Shown here one piece after another: positions 36,001 through 51,310 of a stretch of DNA of 64,000 nucleotides. The notes under the pieces were generated by a model, which saw only the letters and a program-made list of their open reading frames with translations, was not told where the DNA came from and did not search any database. This DNA comes from Chrysogorgia sp. JL179-B06. Its lineage: Eukaryota; Cnidaria; Anthozoa; Scleralcyonacea; Chrysogorgiidae. A program made the translations under genes and the position numbers. Positions within the stretch are counted from its first letter, which is position 1. Each line of letters opens with the position of its first letter. The DNA lies in the NCBI GenBank assembly GCA_035772405.1, contig JAYKKM010000503.1, forward strand, positions 1-64,000. Direction: 5' to 3'.

Positions 36001-39000
36001 ATTATAGCCTAAATAATGCCTTAGGTATTAATATGAGCAGAAACTAGCGTAAATTTAGTCATTTTTGGACATCTAAAAATTTTGCAAAAAATGGCCAAAT
36101 TTGGCCAAAAAGTAAAGGGGTTAACCTTAACTTTTTGACGATTTTCGACCATTTTTAACTTGTCAAAATAAGCATAAAATATGAAAATATAGCCTAAATA
36201 ATGCCTTAGATATTAATATGAGCAGAAACTAGCGGAAATTTAGTCATTTTTGGACATCCAAAAATTTGGGAAAAATGGCCAAATTTGCCCAAAAAGTAAA
36301 GGGTGTTAACCTTAACTTTTTGGACGATTTTCGACCATTTTCAACTTGTCAAAATAAGCTTAAAATATGAAAATATAGTCTAAATAAATGCCTTAGGTAT
36401 TAATATGAGCAGAAACTAGCGTAAATTTAGTCATTTTTGGACATCCAAAAATTTGGCAAAAATGGCCAAATTTGGCCAAAGGTTAACCTTAACTTTTTGA
36501 CGATTTTCGACCATTTTTAACTTGTCAAAATAAGCTTAAAATATGAAATTATAGCCTAAATAATGCCTTAGGTATTAATATGAGCAGAAACTAGCGTAAA
36601 TTTAGTCATTTTTGGACATCTAAAAATTTTGCAAAAATGGCCAAATTTGGCCAAAAAGTAAAGGGGTTAACCTTAACTTTTTGACGATTTTCGACCATTT
36701 TTAACTTGTCAAAATAAGCTTAAAATATGAAAATATAGCCTAAATAATGCCTTAGGTATTAATATGAGCAGAAACTAGCGTAAATTTAGTCATTTTTGGA
36801 CATCCAAAAATTTGGCAAAAATGGCCAAATGTGGCCAAAAAGTAAAGGGGTTAACCTTAACTTTTTGACGATTTTCGACCATTTTTAACTTGTCAAAATA
36901 AGCTTAAAAAATATGAAATTATAGCCTAAAATAATGCCTTAGCTATTAATATGAAGCAGAAACTAGCGTAAATTTAGTCATTTTTGGACATCTAAAAATT
37001 TCGCAAAAATGGCCAAATTTGGCCAAAATTGTAAAGGGGTTAACCTTAACTTTTTGACGATTTTCGACCATTTTTAACTTCTCAAAATAAGCATAAAATA
37101 TGAAAATGTAGCCTAAATAATGCCTTAGATATTAATATGAGCAGAAACTAGCGTAAATTTAGTCATTTTTGGACATCTAAAAATTTCGCAAAAATGGCCA
37201 AATTTGGCCAAAAAGTAAAGGGGTTAACCTTAACTTTTGGACGATTTTCGACCATTTTTAACTTGTCAAAATAAGCTTAAAATATGAAAATATAGCCTAA
37301 ATAATGCCTTAGGTATTAATATGAGCAGAAACTAGCGTAAATTTAGTCATTTTTGGACATCTAAAAATTTCGCAAAAATGGCCAAATTTGGCCAAAATTG
37401 TAAAGGGGTTAACCTTAACTTTTTGACGATTTTCGACCATTTTTAACTTCTCAAAATAAGCTTAAAATATGAAAATGTAGCCTAAATAATGCCTTAGATA
37501 TTAATATGAGCAGAAACTAGCGTAAATTTAGTCATTTTTGGACATCCAAAAATTTGGGAAAAATGGCCAAATTTGCCCAAAAAGTAAAGGGGTTAACCTT
37601 AACTTTTTGACGATTTTCGACCATTTTTAACTTGTCAAAATAAGCTTAAAATATGAAAATATAGCCTAAATAATGCCTTAGGTATTAATATGAGCAGAAA
37701 CTAGCGTAAATTTAGTCATCCAAAAATTTGGCAAAAATGGCCAAATTTGGCCAAAAAGTAAAGGGGTTAACCTTAACTTTTGGACGATTTTCGACCATTT
37801 TTGACTTGTCAAAATAAGCTTAAAATATGAAAATATAGCCTAAATAATGCCTTAGGTATTAATATGAGCAGAAACTAGCGTAAATTTAGTCATTTTTGGA
37901 CATCCAAAAATTTGGCAAAAATGGCCAAATGTTGCCAAAAAGTAAAGGGGTTAACCTTAACTTTTTGACGATTTTCGACCATTTTTAACTTGTCAAAATA
38001 AGCTTAAAATATGAAATTATAGCCTAAATAATGCCTTAGGTATTAATATGAGCAGAAACTAGCGTAAATTTAGTCATTTTTGGACATCTAAAAATTTGGC
38101 AAAAATGGCCAAATTTGGCCAAAAAGTAAAGGGGTTAACCTTAACTTTTGGACGATTTTCGACCATTTTTAGCTTGTCAAAATAAGCTTAAAATATGAAA
38201 ATATAGCCTAAATAATGCCTTAGGTATTAATATGAGCAGAAACTAGCGTAAATTTAGTCATTTTTGGACATCCAAAAATTTGGCAAAAATGGTCAATTTT
38301 GGCCAAAAAGTAAAGGGGTTAACCTTAACTTTTGGACGATTTTCGACCATTTTTAACTTGTCAAAATAAGCTTAAAATATGAAAATATAGCCTAAATAAT
38401 GCCTTAGGTATTAATATGAGCAGAAACTAGCGTAAATTTAGTCATTTTTGGACATCTAAAAATTTCGCAAAAATGGCCAAATTTGGCCAAAAAGTAAAGG
38501 GGTTAACCTTAACTTTTTGACGATTTTCGACCATTTTTAACTTGTCAAAATAAGCTTAAAATATGAAAATATAGCCTAAATAATGCCTTAGATATTAATA
38601 TGAGCAGAAACTAGCGTAAATTTAGTCATTTTTGGACATCCAAAAATTTGGGAAAAATGGCCAAATTTGCCCAAAAAGTAAAGCGGTTAACCTTAACTTT
38701 TTGACGATTTTCGACCATTTTCAACTTGTCAAAATAAGCTTAAAATATGAAAATATAGTCTAAATAATGCCTTAGTTATTAATATGAGCAGAAACTAGCG
38801 TAAATTTAGTCATTTTTGGACATCTAAAAATTTCGCAAAAATGGCCAAATTTGGCCAAAATTGTAAAGGGGTTAATCTTAACTTTTTGACGATTTTCGAC
38901 CATTTTTAACTTCTCAAAATAAGCTTAAAATATGAAAATGTAGCCTAAATAATGCCTTAGATATTAATATGAGCAGAAACTAGCGTAAATTTAGTCATTT

Positions 39001-42000
39001 TTGGACATCTAAAAATTTCGCAAAAATGGCCAAATTTGGCCAAAAAGTAAAGGGGTTAACCTTAACTTTTTGACGATTTTCGACCATTTTTTAACTTCTC
39101 AAAATAAGCTTAAAATATGAAAATGTAGCCTAAATAATGCCTTAGATATTAATATGAGCAGAAACTAGCGTAAATTTAGTCATTTTTGGACATCCAAAAA
39201 TTTGGGAAAAATGGCCAAATTTGGCCAAAAAGTAAAGGGGTTAACCTTAACTTTTGGACGATTTTCGACCATTTTTAACTTGTCAAAATAAGCTTAAAAT
39301 ATGAAAATATAGCCTAAATAATGCCTTAGGTATTAATATGAGCAGAAACTAGCGTAAATTTAGTCATTTTTTGCACATCTAAAAATTTCGCAAAAAATGG
39401 CCAAATTTGGCCAAAATTGTAAAGGGGTTAACCTTAACTTTTTGACGATTTTCGACCATTTTTAACTTCTCAAAATAAGCTTTAAAATATGAAAATGTAG
39501 CCTAAATAATGCCTTAGATATTAATATGAGCAGAAACTAGCGTAAATTTAGTCATTTTTGGACATCCAAAAATTTGGGAAAAATGGCCAAATTTGGCCAA
39601 AAAGTAAAGGGGTTAACCTTAACTTTTTGACGATTTTCGACCATTTTTAACTTGTCAAAATAAGCTTAAAATATGAAAATATAGCCTAAATAATGCCTTA
39701 GGTATTAATATGAGCAGAAACTAGCGTAAATTTAGTCATCCAAAAATTTGGCAAAAATGGCCAAATTTGGCCAAAAAGTAAAGGGGTTAACCTTAACTTT
39801 TGGACGATTTTCGACCATTTTTAACTTGTCAAAATAAGCTTAAAATATGAAAATATAGCCTAAATAATGCCTTAGGTATTAATATGAGCAGAAACTAGCG
39901 TAAATTTAGTCATTTTTGGACATCCAAAAATTTGGCAAAAATGGTCAATTTTGGCCAAAAAGTAAAGGGGTTAACCTTAACTTTTGGACGATTTTCGACC
40001 ATTTTTAACTTGTCAAAATAAGCTTAAAATATGAAAATATAGCCAAAATAATGCCTTAGGTATTAATATGAGCAGAAACTAGCGTAAATTTAGTCATTTT
40101 TGGACATTCAAAAATTTGGCAAAAATGGCCAAATTTGGCCAAAAAGTAAAGGGGTTAACCTTAACTTTTTGACGATTTTCGACCATTTTTAACTTGTCAA
40201 AATAAGCTTAAAATATGAAAATATAGCCTAAATAATGCCTAGGTATTAATATGAGCTGAAACTAGCGTAAATTTAGTCATTTTTGGACATCTAAAAATTT
40301 CGCAAAAATGGCCAAATTTGGCCAAAAAGTAAAGGGGTTAACCTTAACTTTTTGACGATTTTCGACCATTTTTAACTTGTCAAAATAAGCTTAAAATATG
40401 AAAATATAGCCTAAATAATGCCTTAGATATTAATATGAGCAGAAACTAGCGTAAATTTAGTCATTTTTGGACATCCAAAAATTTGGGAAAAATGGCCAAA
40501 TTTGCCCAAAAAGTAAAGGGGTTAACCTTAACTTTTTGACGATTTTCGACCATTTTCAACTTGTCAAAATAAGCTTAAAATATGAAAATATAGTCTAAAT
40601 AATGCCTTAGGTATTAATATGAGCAGAAACTAGCGTAAATTTAGTCATTTTTGGACATCCAAAAATTTGGCAAAAATGGCCAAATTTGGCCAAAGGTTAA
40701 CCTTAACTTTTTGACGATTTTCGACCATTTTTAACTTGTCAAAATAAGCTTAAAATATGAAATTATAGCCTAAATAATGCCTTAGGTATTAATATGAGCA
40801 GAAACTAGCGTAAATTTAGTCATTTTTGGACATCTAAAAATTTTGCAAAAATGGCCAAATTTGGCCAAAAAGTAAAGGGGTTAACCTTAACTTTTTGACG
40901 ATTTTCGACCATTTTTAACTTGTCAAAATAAGCTTAAAATATGAAAATATAGCCTAAATAATGCCTTAGGTATTAATATGAGCAGAAACTAGCGTAAATT
41001 TAGTCATTTTTGGACATCTAAAAATTTCGCAAAAATGGCCAAATTTGGCCAAAAAGTAAAGGGGTTAACCTTAACTTTTTGACGATTTTCGACCATTTTT
41101 AACTTCTCAAAATAAGCATAAAATATGAAAATGTAGCCTAAATAATGCCTTAGATATTAATATGAGCAGAAACTAGCGTAAATTTAGTCATTTTTGGACA
41201 TCTAAAAATTTCGCAAAAATGGCCAAATTTGGCCAAAAAGTAAAGGGGTTAACCTTAACTTTTTGAGGATTTTCGACCATTTTTAACTTCTCAAAATAAG
41301 CTTAAAATATGAAAATGTAGCCTAAATAATGCCTTAGATATTAATATGAGCAGAAACTAGCGTAAATTTAGTCATTTTTGGACATCCAAAAATTTGGGAA
41401 AAATGGCCAAATTTGGCCAAAAAGTAAAGGGGTTAACCTTAACTTTTGGACGATTTTCGACCATTTTTAACTTGTCAAAATAAGCTTAAAATATGAAAAT
41501 ATAGCCTAAATAATGCCTTAGGTATTAATATGAGCAGAAACTAGCGTAAATTTAGTCATTTTTGGACATCTAAAAATTTCGCAAAAATGGCCAAATTTGG
41601 CCAAAATTGTAAAGGGGTTAACCTTAACTTTTTGACGATTTTCGACCATTTTTAACTTCTCAAAATAAGCTTAAAATATGAAAATGTAGCCTAAATAATG
41701 CCTTAGATATTAATATGAGCAGAAACTAGCGTAAATTTAGTCATTTTTGGACATCCAAAAATTTGGGAAAAATGGCCAAATTTGCCCAAAAAGTAAAGGG
41801 GTTAACCTTAACTTTTTGACGATTTTCGACCATTTTTAACTTGTCAAAATAAGCTTAAAATATGAAAATATAGCCTAAATAATGCCTTAGGTATTAATAT
41901 GAGCAGAAACTAGCGTAAATTTAGTCATCCAAAAATTTGGCAAAAATGGCCAAATTTGGCCAAAAAGTAAAGGGGTTAACCTTAACTTTTTGACGATTTT

Positions 42001-45000
42001 CGACCATTTTTAACTTGTCAAAATAAGCTTAAAATATGAAAATATAGCCTAAATAATGCCTTAGGTATTAATATGAGCAGAAACTAGCGTAAATTTAGTC
42101 ATTTTTGGACATCCAAAAATTTGGCAAAAATGGTCAAATTTGGCCAAAAAGTAAAGGGGTTAACCTTAACTTTTGGACGATTTTCCACCATTTTTAACTT
42201 GTCAAAATAAGCTTAAAATATGAAAATATAGCCTAAATAATGCCTTAGGTATTAATATGAGCAGAAACTAGCGTAAATTTAGTCATTTTTGGACATCTAA
42301 AAATTTCGCAAAAATGGTCAAATTTGGCCAAAAAGTAAAGGGGTTAACCTTAACTTTTGGACGATTTTCGACCATTTTTAACTTGTCAAAATAAGCTTAA
42401 AATATGAAAATATAGCCTAAATAATGCCTTAGGTATTAATATGAGCAGAAACTAGCGTAAATTTAGTCATTTTTGGACATCCAAAAATTTGGCAAAAATG
42501 GCCAAATGTGGCCAAAAAGTAAAGGGGTTAACCTTAACTTTTTGACGATTTTCGACCATTTTTAACTTGTCAAAATAAGCTTAAAATATGAAATTATAGC
42601 CTAAATAATGCCTTAGGTATTAATATGAGCAGAAACTAGCGTAAATTTAGTCATTTTTGGACATCTAAAAATTTGGCAAAAAATGGCCAAATTTGGCCAA
42701 AAAGTAAAGGGGTTAACCTTAACTTTTTGACGATTTTCGACCATTTTTAACTTGTCAAAATAAGCTTAAAATATGAAAATATAGCCTAAATAATGCCTTA
42801 GGTATTAATATGAGCAGAAAACTAGCGTTAAATTTAGTCATCCAAAAATTTGGCAAAAATGGCCAAATTTGGCCAAAAAGTAAAGGGGTTAACCTTAACT
42901 TTTGGGACGATTTTCGACCATTTTTAGCTTGTCAAAATAAGCTTAAAATATGAAAATATAGCCTAAATAATGCCTTAGGTATTAATATGAGCAGAAACTA
43001 GCGTAAATTTAGTCATTTTTGGACATGCAAAAATTTGGCAAAAATGGTCAATTTTGGCCAAAAAGTAAAGGGGTTAACCTTAACTTTTTGGACGATTTTC
43101 GACCATTTTTAACTTGTCAAAATAAGCTTTAAAATATGAAAATATAGCCTAAATAATGCCTTAGGTATTTAATATGAGCAGAAACTAGCGTAAATTTAGT
43201 CATTTTTGGACATTCAAAAATTTGGCAAAAATGGCCAAATGTGGCCAAAAAGTAAAGGGGTTAACCTTAACTTTTTGACGATTTTCGACCATTTTTAACT
43301 TGTCAAAATAAGCTTAAAATATGAAATTATAGCCTAAATAATGCCTTAGGTATTAATATGAGCAGAAACTAGCGTAAATTTAGTCATTTTTGGACATCTA
43401 AAAATTTGGCAAAAATGGCCAAATTTGGCCAAAAAGTAAAGGGGTTAACCTTAACTTTTTGACGATTTTCGACCATTTTTAACTTGTCAAAATAAGCTTA
43501 AAATATGAAAATATAGCCTAAATAATGCCTTAGGTATTAATATGAGCAGAAACTAGCGTAAATTTAGTCATCCAAAAATTTGGCAAAAATGGCCAAATTT
43601 GGCCAAAAAGTAAAGGGGTTAACCTTAACTTTTGGACGATTTTCGACCATTTTTAGCTTGTCAAAATAAGCTTAAAATATGAAAATATAGCCTAAATAAT
43701 GCCTTAGGTATTAATATGAGCAGAAACTAGCGTAAATTTAGTCATTTTTGGACATCCAAAAATTTGGCAAAAATGGTCAATTTTGGCCAAAAAGTAAAGG
43801 GGTTAACCTTAACTTTTGGACGATTTTCGACCATTTTTAACTTGTCAAAATAAGCTTAAAATATGAAAATATAGCCTAAATAATGCCTTAGGTATTAATA
43901 TGAGCAGAAACTAGCGTAAATTTAGTCATTTTTGGACATTCAAAAATTTGGCAAAAATGGCCAAATTTGGCCAAAAAGTAAAGGGGTTAACCTTAACTTT
44001 TTGACGATTTTCGACCATTTTTAACTTGTCAAAATAAGCTTAAAATATGAAAATATAGCCTAAATAATGCCTTAGATATTAATATGAGCAGAAACTAGCG
44101 TAAATTTAGTCATTTTTGGACATCTAAAAATTTCGCAAAAATGGCCAAATTTGGCCAAAAAGTAAAGGGGTTAACCTTAACTTTTTGACGATTTTCGACC
44201 ATTTTTAACTTTGTCAAAATAAGCTTAAAATATGAAAATATAGCCTAAATAATGCCTTAGGTATTAATATGAGCAGAAACTAGCGTTAAATTTAGTCATT
44301 TTTGGACATCTAAAAATTTCGCAAAAATGGCCAAATTTGGCCAAAAAGTAAAGGGGTTAACCTTAACTTTTTGACGATTTTCGACCATTTTTAACTTGTC
44401 AAAATAAGCTTAAAATATGAAATTATAGCCTAAATAATGCCTTAGGTATTAATATGAGCAGAAACTAGCGTAAATTTAGTCATTTTTGGACATCCAAAAA
44501 TTTGGCAAAAATGGCCAAATGTGGCCAAAAAGTAAAGGGGTTAACCTTAACTTTTTGACGATTTTCGACCATTTTTAACTTGTCAAAATAAGCTTAAAAT
44601 ATGAAATTATAGCCTAAATAATGCCTTAGGTATTAATATGAGCAGAAACTAGCGTAAATTTAGTCATTTTTGGACATCTAAAAATTTGGCAAAAATGGCC
44701 AAATTTGGCCAAAAAGTAAAGGGGTTAACCTTAACTTTTTTCGACCATTTTTAACTTGTCAAAATAAGCTTAAAATATGAAAATATAGCCTAAATAATGC
44801 CTTAGGTATTAATATGAGCAGAAACTAGCGTAAATTTAGTCATCCAAAAATTTGGCAAAAATGGCCAAATTTGGCCAAAAAGTAAAGGGGTTAACCTTAA
44901 CTTTTGGACGATTTTCGACCATTTTTAACTTGTCAAAATAAGCTTAAAATATGAAAATATAGCCTAAATAATGCCTTAGGTATTAATATGAGCAGAAACT

Positions 45001-48000
45001 AGCGTAAATTTAGTCATTTTTGGACATCCAAAAATTTGGCAAAAATGGTCAATTTTGGCCAAAAAGTAAAGGGGTTAACCTTAACTTTTGGACGATTTTC
45101 GACCATTTTTAACTTGTCAAAATAAGCTTAAAATATGAAAATATAGCCTAAATAATGCCTTAGGTATTAATATGAGCAGAAACTAGCGTAAATTTAGTCA
45201 TTTTTGGACATTCAAAAATTTGGCAAAAATGGCCAAATTTGGCCAAAAAGTAAAGGGGTTAACCTTAACTTTTTGACGATTTTCGACCATTTTTAACTTG
45301 TCAAAATAAGCTTAAAATATGAAAATATAGCCTAAATAATGCCTTAGGTATTAATATGAGCAGAAACTAGCGTAAATTTAGTCATTTTTGGACATTCAAA
45401 AATTTGGCAAAAATGGCCAAATTTGGCCAAAAAGTAAAGGGGTTAACCTTAACTTTTTGACGATTTTCGACCATTTTTAAACTTGTCAAAATAAGCTTAA
45501 AATATGAAAATATAGCCTAAATAATGCCTTAGATATTAATATGAGCAGAAACTAGCGTAAATTTAGTCATTTTTGGACATCTAAAAATTTCGCAAAAATG
45601 GCCAAATTTGGCCAAAAAGTAAAGGGGTTAACCTTAACTTTTTGACGATTTTCGACCATTTTTAACTTGTCAAAATAAGCTTAAAATATGAAAATATAGC
45701 CTAAATAATGCCTTAGATATTAATATGAGCAGAAACTAGCGTAAATTTAGTCATTTTTGGACATCCAAAAATTTAGGAAAAATGGCCAAATTTGCCCAAA
45801 AAGTAAAGGGGTTAACCTTAACTTTTTGACGATTTTCGACCATTTTCAACTTGTCAAAATAAGCTTAAAATATGAAAATATAGCCTAAATAATGCCTTAG
45901 GTATTAATATGAGCAGAAACTAGCGTAAATTTAGTCATTTTTGGACATCCAAAAATTTGGCAAAAATGGCCAAATTTGGCCAAAGGTTAACCTTAACTTT
46001 TTGACGATTTTCGACCATTTTTAACTTGTCAAATTCAGCTTAAAATATGAAATTATAGCCAAAATAATGCCTTAGGTATTAATATGAGCAGAAACTAGCG
46101 TAAATTTAGTCATTTTTGGACATCTAAAAATTTAGCAAAAATGGCCAAATTTGGCCAAAAAGTAAAGGGGTTAACCTTAACTTTTTGACGATTTTCGACC
46201 ATTTTTAACTTGTCAAAATAAGCTTAAAATACGATAATATAGCCTAAATAATGCCTTAGATATTAATATGAGCAGAAAATAGCGCAAATTTAGTCATTTT
46301 TGGACATTCAAAAATTTGGCAAAAATGGCCAAATTTGGCCAAAAAGTAAAGGGGTTAACCTTAACTTTTTGACGATTTTCGACCATTTTTAACTTGTCAA
46401 AATAAGCTTAAAATATGAAAATATAGCCTAAATAATGCCTTAGATATTAATATGAGGAGAAACTAGCGTAAATTTAGTCATTTTTGGACATCTAAAAATT
46501 TCGCAAAAATGGCCAAATTTGGCCAAAAAGTAAAGGGGTTAACCTTAACTTTTTGACGATTTTCGACCATTTTTAACTTGTCAAAATAAGCTTAAAATAT
46601 GAAAATATAGCCTAAATAATGCCTTAGATATTAATATGAGCAGAAACTAGCGTAAATTTAGTCATTTTTGGACATCCAAAAATTTGGGAAAAATGGCCAA
46701 ATTTGCCCAAAAAGTAAAGGGGTTAACCTTAACTTTTTGACGATTTTCGACCATTTTCAACTTGTCAAAATAAGCTTAAAATATGAAAATATAGCCTAAA
46801 TAATGCCTTAGGTATTAATATGAGCAGAAACTAGCGTAAATTTAGTCATTTTTGGACATCTAAAAATTTAGCAAAAATGGCCAAATTTGGCCAAAAAGTA
46901 AAGGGGTTAACCTTAACTTTTTGACGATTTTCGACCATTTTTAACTTGTCAAAATAAGCTTAAAATACGAAAATATAGCCTAAATAATGCCTTAGATATT
47001 AATATGAGCAGAAACTAGCGCAAATTTAGTCATTTTTGGACATCCAAAAATTTGGGAAAAATGGCCAAATTTGCAAAAAAAGTAAAGGGGTTAACCAACT
47101 TTTTGACGATTTTCGACCATTTTTAACTTGTCAAAATAAGCTTAAAATATGAAAATATAGCCTAAATAATGCCTTAGGTATTAATATGAGCAGAAACTAG
47201 CGTAAATTTAGTCATTTTTGGACATCCAAAAATTTGGCAAAAATGGCCAAATTTGGCCAAAAAGTAAAGGGGTTAACCTTAACTTTTTGACGATTTTCGA
47301 CCATTTTTAACTTGTCAAAATAAGCTTAAAATATGAAATTATAGCCTAAATAATGCCTTAGGTATTAATATGAGCAGAAACTAGCGTAAATTTAGTCATT
47401 TTTGGACATCTAAAAATTTGGCAAAAATGGCCAAATTTGGCCAAAAAGTAAAGGGGTTAACCTTAACTTTTTGACGATTTTCGACCATTTTTAACTTGTC
47501 AAAATAAGCTTAAAATATGAAAATATAGCCTAAATAATGCCTTAGGTATTAATATGAGCAGAAACTAGCGTAAATTTAGTCATTTTTGGACATCTAAAAA
47601 TTTCGCAAAAATGGCCAAATTTGGCCAAAAAGTAAAGGGGTTAACCTTAACTTTTTGACGATTTTCGACCATTTTTAACTTGTCAAAATAAGCTTAAAAT
47701 ATGAAATTATAGCCTAAATAATGCCTTAGGTATTAATATGAGCAGAAACTAGCGTAAATTTAGTCATTTTTGGACATCTAAAAATTTGGCAAAAATGGCC
47801 AAATTTGGCCAAAAAGTAAAGGGGTTAACCTTAACTTTTTGACGATTTTCGACCATTTTTAACTTGTCAAAATAAGCTTAAAATATGAAAATATAGCCTA
47901 AATAATGCCTAAGGTATTAATATGAGCAGAAACTAGCGTAAATTTAGTCATTTTTGTACATCTAAAAATTTGGCAAAAATGGCCAAATTTGGCCAAAAAG

Positions 48001-50370
48001 TAAAGGGGTTAACCTTAACTTTTGGACGATTTTCGACCATTTTTAACTTGTCAAAATAAGCTTAAAATATGAAAATATAGCCTAAATAATGCCTTAGGTA
48101 TTAATATGAGTAGAAACTAGCGTAAATTTAGTCATTTTTGGACATCCAAAAATTTGGCAAAAATGGTCAAATTTGGCCAAAAAGTAAAGGGGTTAACCTT
48201 AACTTTTTGACGATTTTCGACCATTTTTAACTTGTCAAAATAAGCTTAAAATACGAAAATATAGCCTAAATAATGCCTTAGGTATTAATATGAGCAGAAA
48301 CTAGCGCAAATTTAGTCATTTTTGAACATCGAAAAATTTCGCAAAAATGGCCAAATTTGCAAAAAAAGTAAAGGGGTTAACCAACTTTTTGACGATTTTC
48401 GACCATTTTTAACTTGTCAAAATAAGCTTAAAATATGAAATTATAGCCTAAATAATGCCTTAGGTATTAATATGAGCAGAAACTAGCGTAAATTTAGTCA
48501 TTTTTGGACATCTAAAAATTTGGCAAAAATGGCCAAATTTGGCCAAAAAGTAAAGGGGTTAACCTTAACTTTTTGACGATTTTCGACCATTTTTAACTTG
48601 TCAAAATAAGCTTAAAATATGAAAATATAGCCTAAATAATGCCTTAGGTATTAATATGAGCAGAAACTAGCGTAAATTTAGTCATTTTTGGACATCCAAA
48701 AATTTGGCAAAAATGGCCAAATTTGGCCAAAAAGTAAAGGGGTTAACCTTAACTTTTTGACGATTTTCGACCATTTTTAACTTGTCAAAATAAGCTTAAA
48801 ATACGAAAATATAGCCTAAATAATGCCTTAGATATTAATATGAGCAGAAACTAGCGCAAATTTAGTCATTTTTGGACATCCAAAAATTTGGGAAAAATGG
48901 CCAAATTTGGCCAAAAAGTAAAGGGGTTAACCAACTTTTTGACGATTTTCGACCATTTTTAACTTGTCAAAATAAGCTTAAAATATGAAAATATAGCCTA
49001 AATAATGCCTTAGGTATTAATATGAGCAGAAACTAGCGTAAATTTAGTCATTTTTGGACATCCAAAAATTTGGCAAAAATGGCCAAATTTGGCCAAAAAG
49101 TAAAGGGGTTAACCTTAACTTTTTGACGATTTTCGACCATTTTTAACTTGTCAAAATAAGCTTAAAATATGAAATTATAGCCTAAATAATGCCTTAGGTA
49201 TTAATATGAGCAGAAACTAGCGTAAATTTAGTCCTCCAAAAATTTGGCAAAAATGGCCAAATTTGGCCAAAAAGTAAAGGGGTTAACCTTAACTTTTTGA
49301 CGATTTTCGACCATTTTTAACTTGTCAAAATAAGCTTAAAATATGAAAATATAGCCTAAATAATGCCTAGGTATTAATATGAGCAGAAACTAGCGTAAAT
49401 TTAGTCATTTTTGGACATCTAAAAATTTGGCAAAAATGGCCAAATTTGGCCAAAAAGTAAAGGGGTTAACCTTAACTTTTTGACGATTTTCGACCATTTT
49501 TAACTTGTCAAAATAAGCTTAAAATATGAAAATATAGCCTAAATAATGCCTTAGGTATTAATATGAGCAGAAACTAGCGTAAATTTAGTCATTTTTGGAC
49601 ATCCAAAAATTTGGCAAAAATCGCCAAATTTGGCCAAAGGTTAACCTTAACTTTTTGACGATTTTCGACCATTTTTAACTTGTCAAAATAAGCTTAAAAT
49701 ATGAAATTATAGCCTTATTAATATGAGCAGAAACTAGCGTAAATTTAGTCATTTTTGGACATCTAAAAATTTAGCAAAAATGGCCAAATTTGGCCAAAAA
49801 GTAAAGGGGTTAACCTTAACTTTTTGACGATTTTCGACCATTTTTAACTTGTCAAAATAAGCTTAAAATATGAAATTATAGCCTAAATAATGCCTTAGGT
49901 ATTAATATGAGCAGAAACTAGCGTAAATTTAGTCATTTTTGGACATCTAAAAATTTGGCAAAAATGGCCAAATTTGCCCAAAAAGTAAAGGGGTTAACCT
50001 TAACTTTTTGACGATTTTCGACCATTTTTAACTTGTCAAAATAAGCTTAAAATATGAAAATATAGCCTAAATAATGCCTTAGGTATTAATATGAGCAGAA
50101 ACTAGCGTAAATTTAGTCATTTTTGGACATCCAAAAATTTGGCAAAAATGGCCAAATTTGGCCAAAAAGTAAAGGGGTTAACCTTAACTTTTTGACGATT
50201 TTCGACCATTTTTAACTTGTCAAAATAAGCTTAAAATATGAAAATATAGCCTAAATAATGCCTTAGGTATTAATATGAGCAGAAACTAGCGTAAATTTAG
50301 TCATTTTTGGACATCCAAAAATTTGGCAAAAATGGCCAAAAAGTAAAGGGGTTAACCTTAACTTTTTGAA

Positions 50371-51310
50371 GATTTCGACTATTTTGAGAAGTGAATACAC
50401 AGAGGTAGCCTAAGCCAGTTAAAAGTACTGAACAGCTAGCCCAAGACCCTAATTTAAGAATTATTACAAGCTTAAGGTACCTGTGCCTTTAACGTTTCGA
50501 AATAAGCTGAACCTCTTTACTTTTTGTCCAAATTTGGCCATTTTTAACTTTTCGAAATAAGCTAAATGTGCGTAACGCACATGTGCGTAACGCACATTTA
50601 ACTGTGCGTTACCATTTATCTGTGTGTTACGCACAAATTTGGCCAAAAAGTAAAGGGGTTAACCTTAACTTTTTGACGATTTTCGACCATTTTTAACTTG
50701 CAAAATAAGCTTAAAATATGAAAATATAGCCTAAATAATGCCTTAGGTATTAATATGAGCAGAAACTAGCGTAAATTTAGTCATTTTTGGACATTCAAAA
50801 ATTAGGCAAAAATGGCCAAATTTGGCCAAAAAGTAAAGGGGTTAACCTTAACTTTTGGACGATTTTCGACCATTTTTAACTTGTCAAAATAAGCTTAAAA
50901 TATGAAAATATAGCCTAAATAATGCCTTAGGTATTAATATGAGCAGAAACTAGCGTAAATTTAGTCATTTTTGGACATCCAAAAATTTGGCAAAAATGGC
51001 CAAAAAGTAAAGGGGTTAACCTTAACTTTTTGAAGATTTCGACTATTTTGAGAAGTGAATACACAGGTAGCCTAAGCCAGTTAAAAGTACTGAACAGCTA
51101 GCCCAAGACCCTAATTTAAGAATTATTACAAGCTTAAGGTACCTGTGCCTTTAACGTTTCGAAATAAGCTGAACCTCTTTACTTTTTGTCCAAATTTGGC
51201 CATTTTTAACTTTTCGAAATAAGCTAAATGTGCGTAACGCACATGTGCGTAACGCACAGCTAAATGACACACATTTAACTGTGCGTTACCATTTATCTGT
51301 GTGTTACGCA
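50371..51310. repeat. Non-satellite block duplicated 664 bp apart inside the array
   Basis: About 270 bases starting gatttcgactattttgagaa interrupt the array at 50371 and again at 51035. They include tacctgtgcctttaacg, half-satellite pieces and several gtgcgtaacgcac palindromes. The copies are nearly identical. The second has an extra agctaaatgacac and lacks ag in cacagaggtag. The satellite units between them are also duplicated, so one event copied a 664-bp segment. Short frames at 50464-50646 and 51126-51323 come from this block. Confidence 0.9.
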
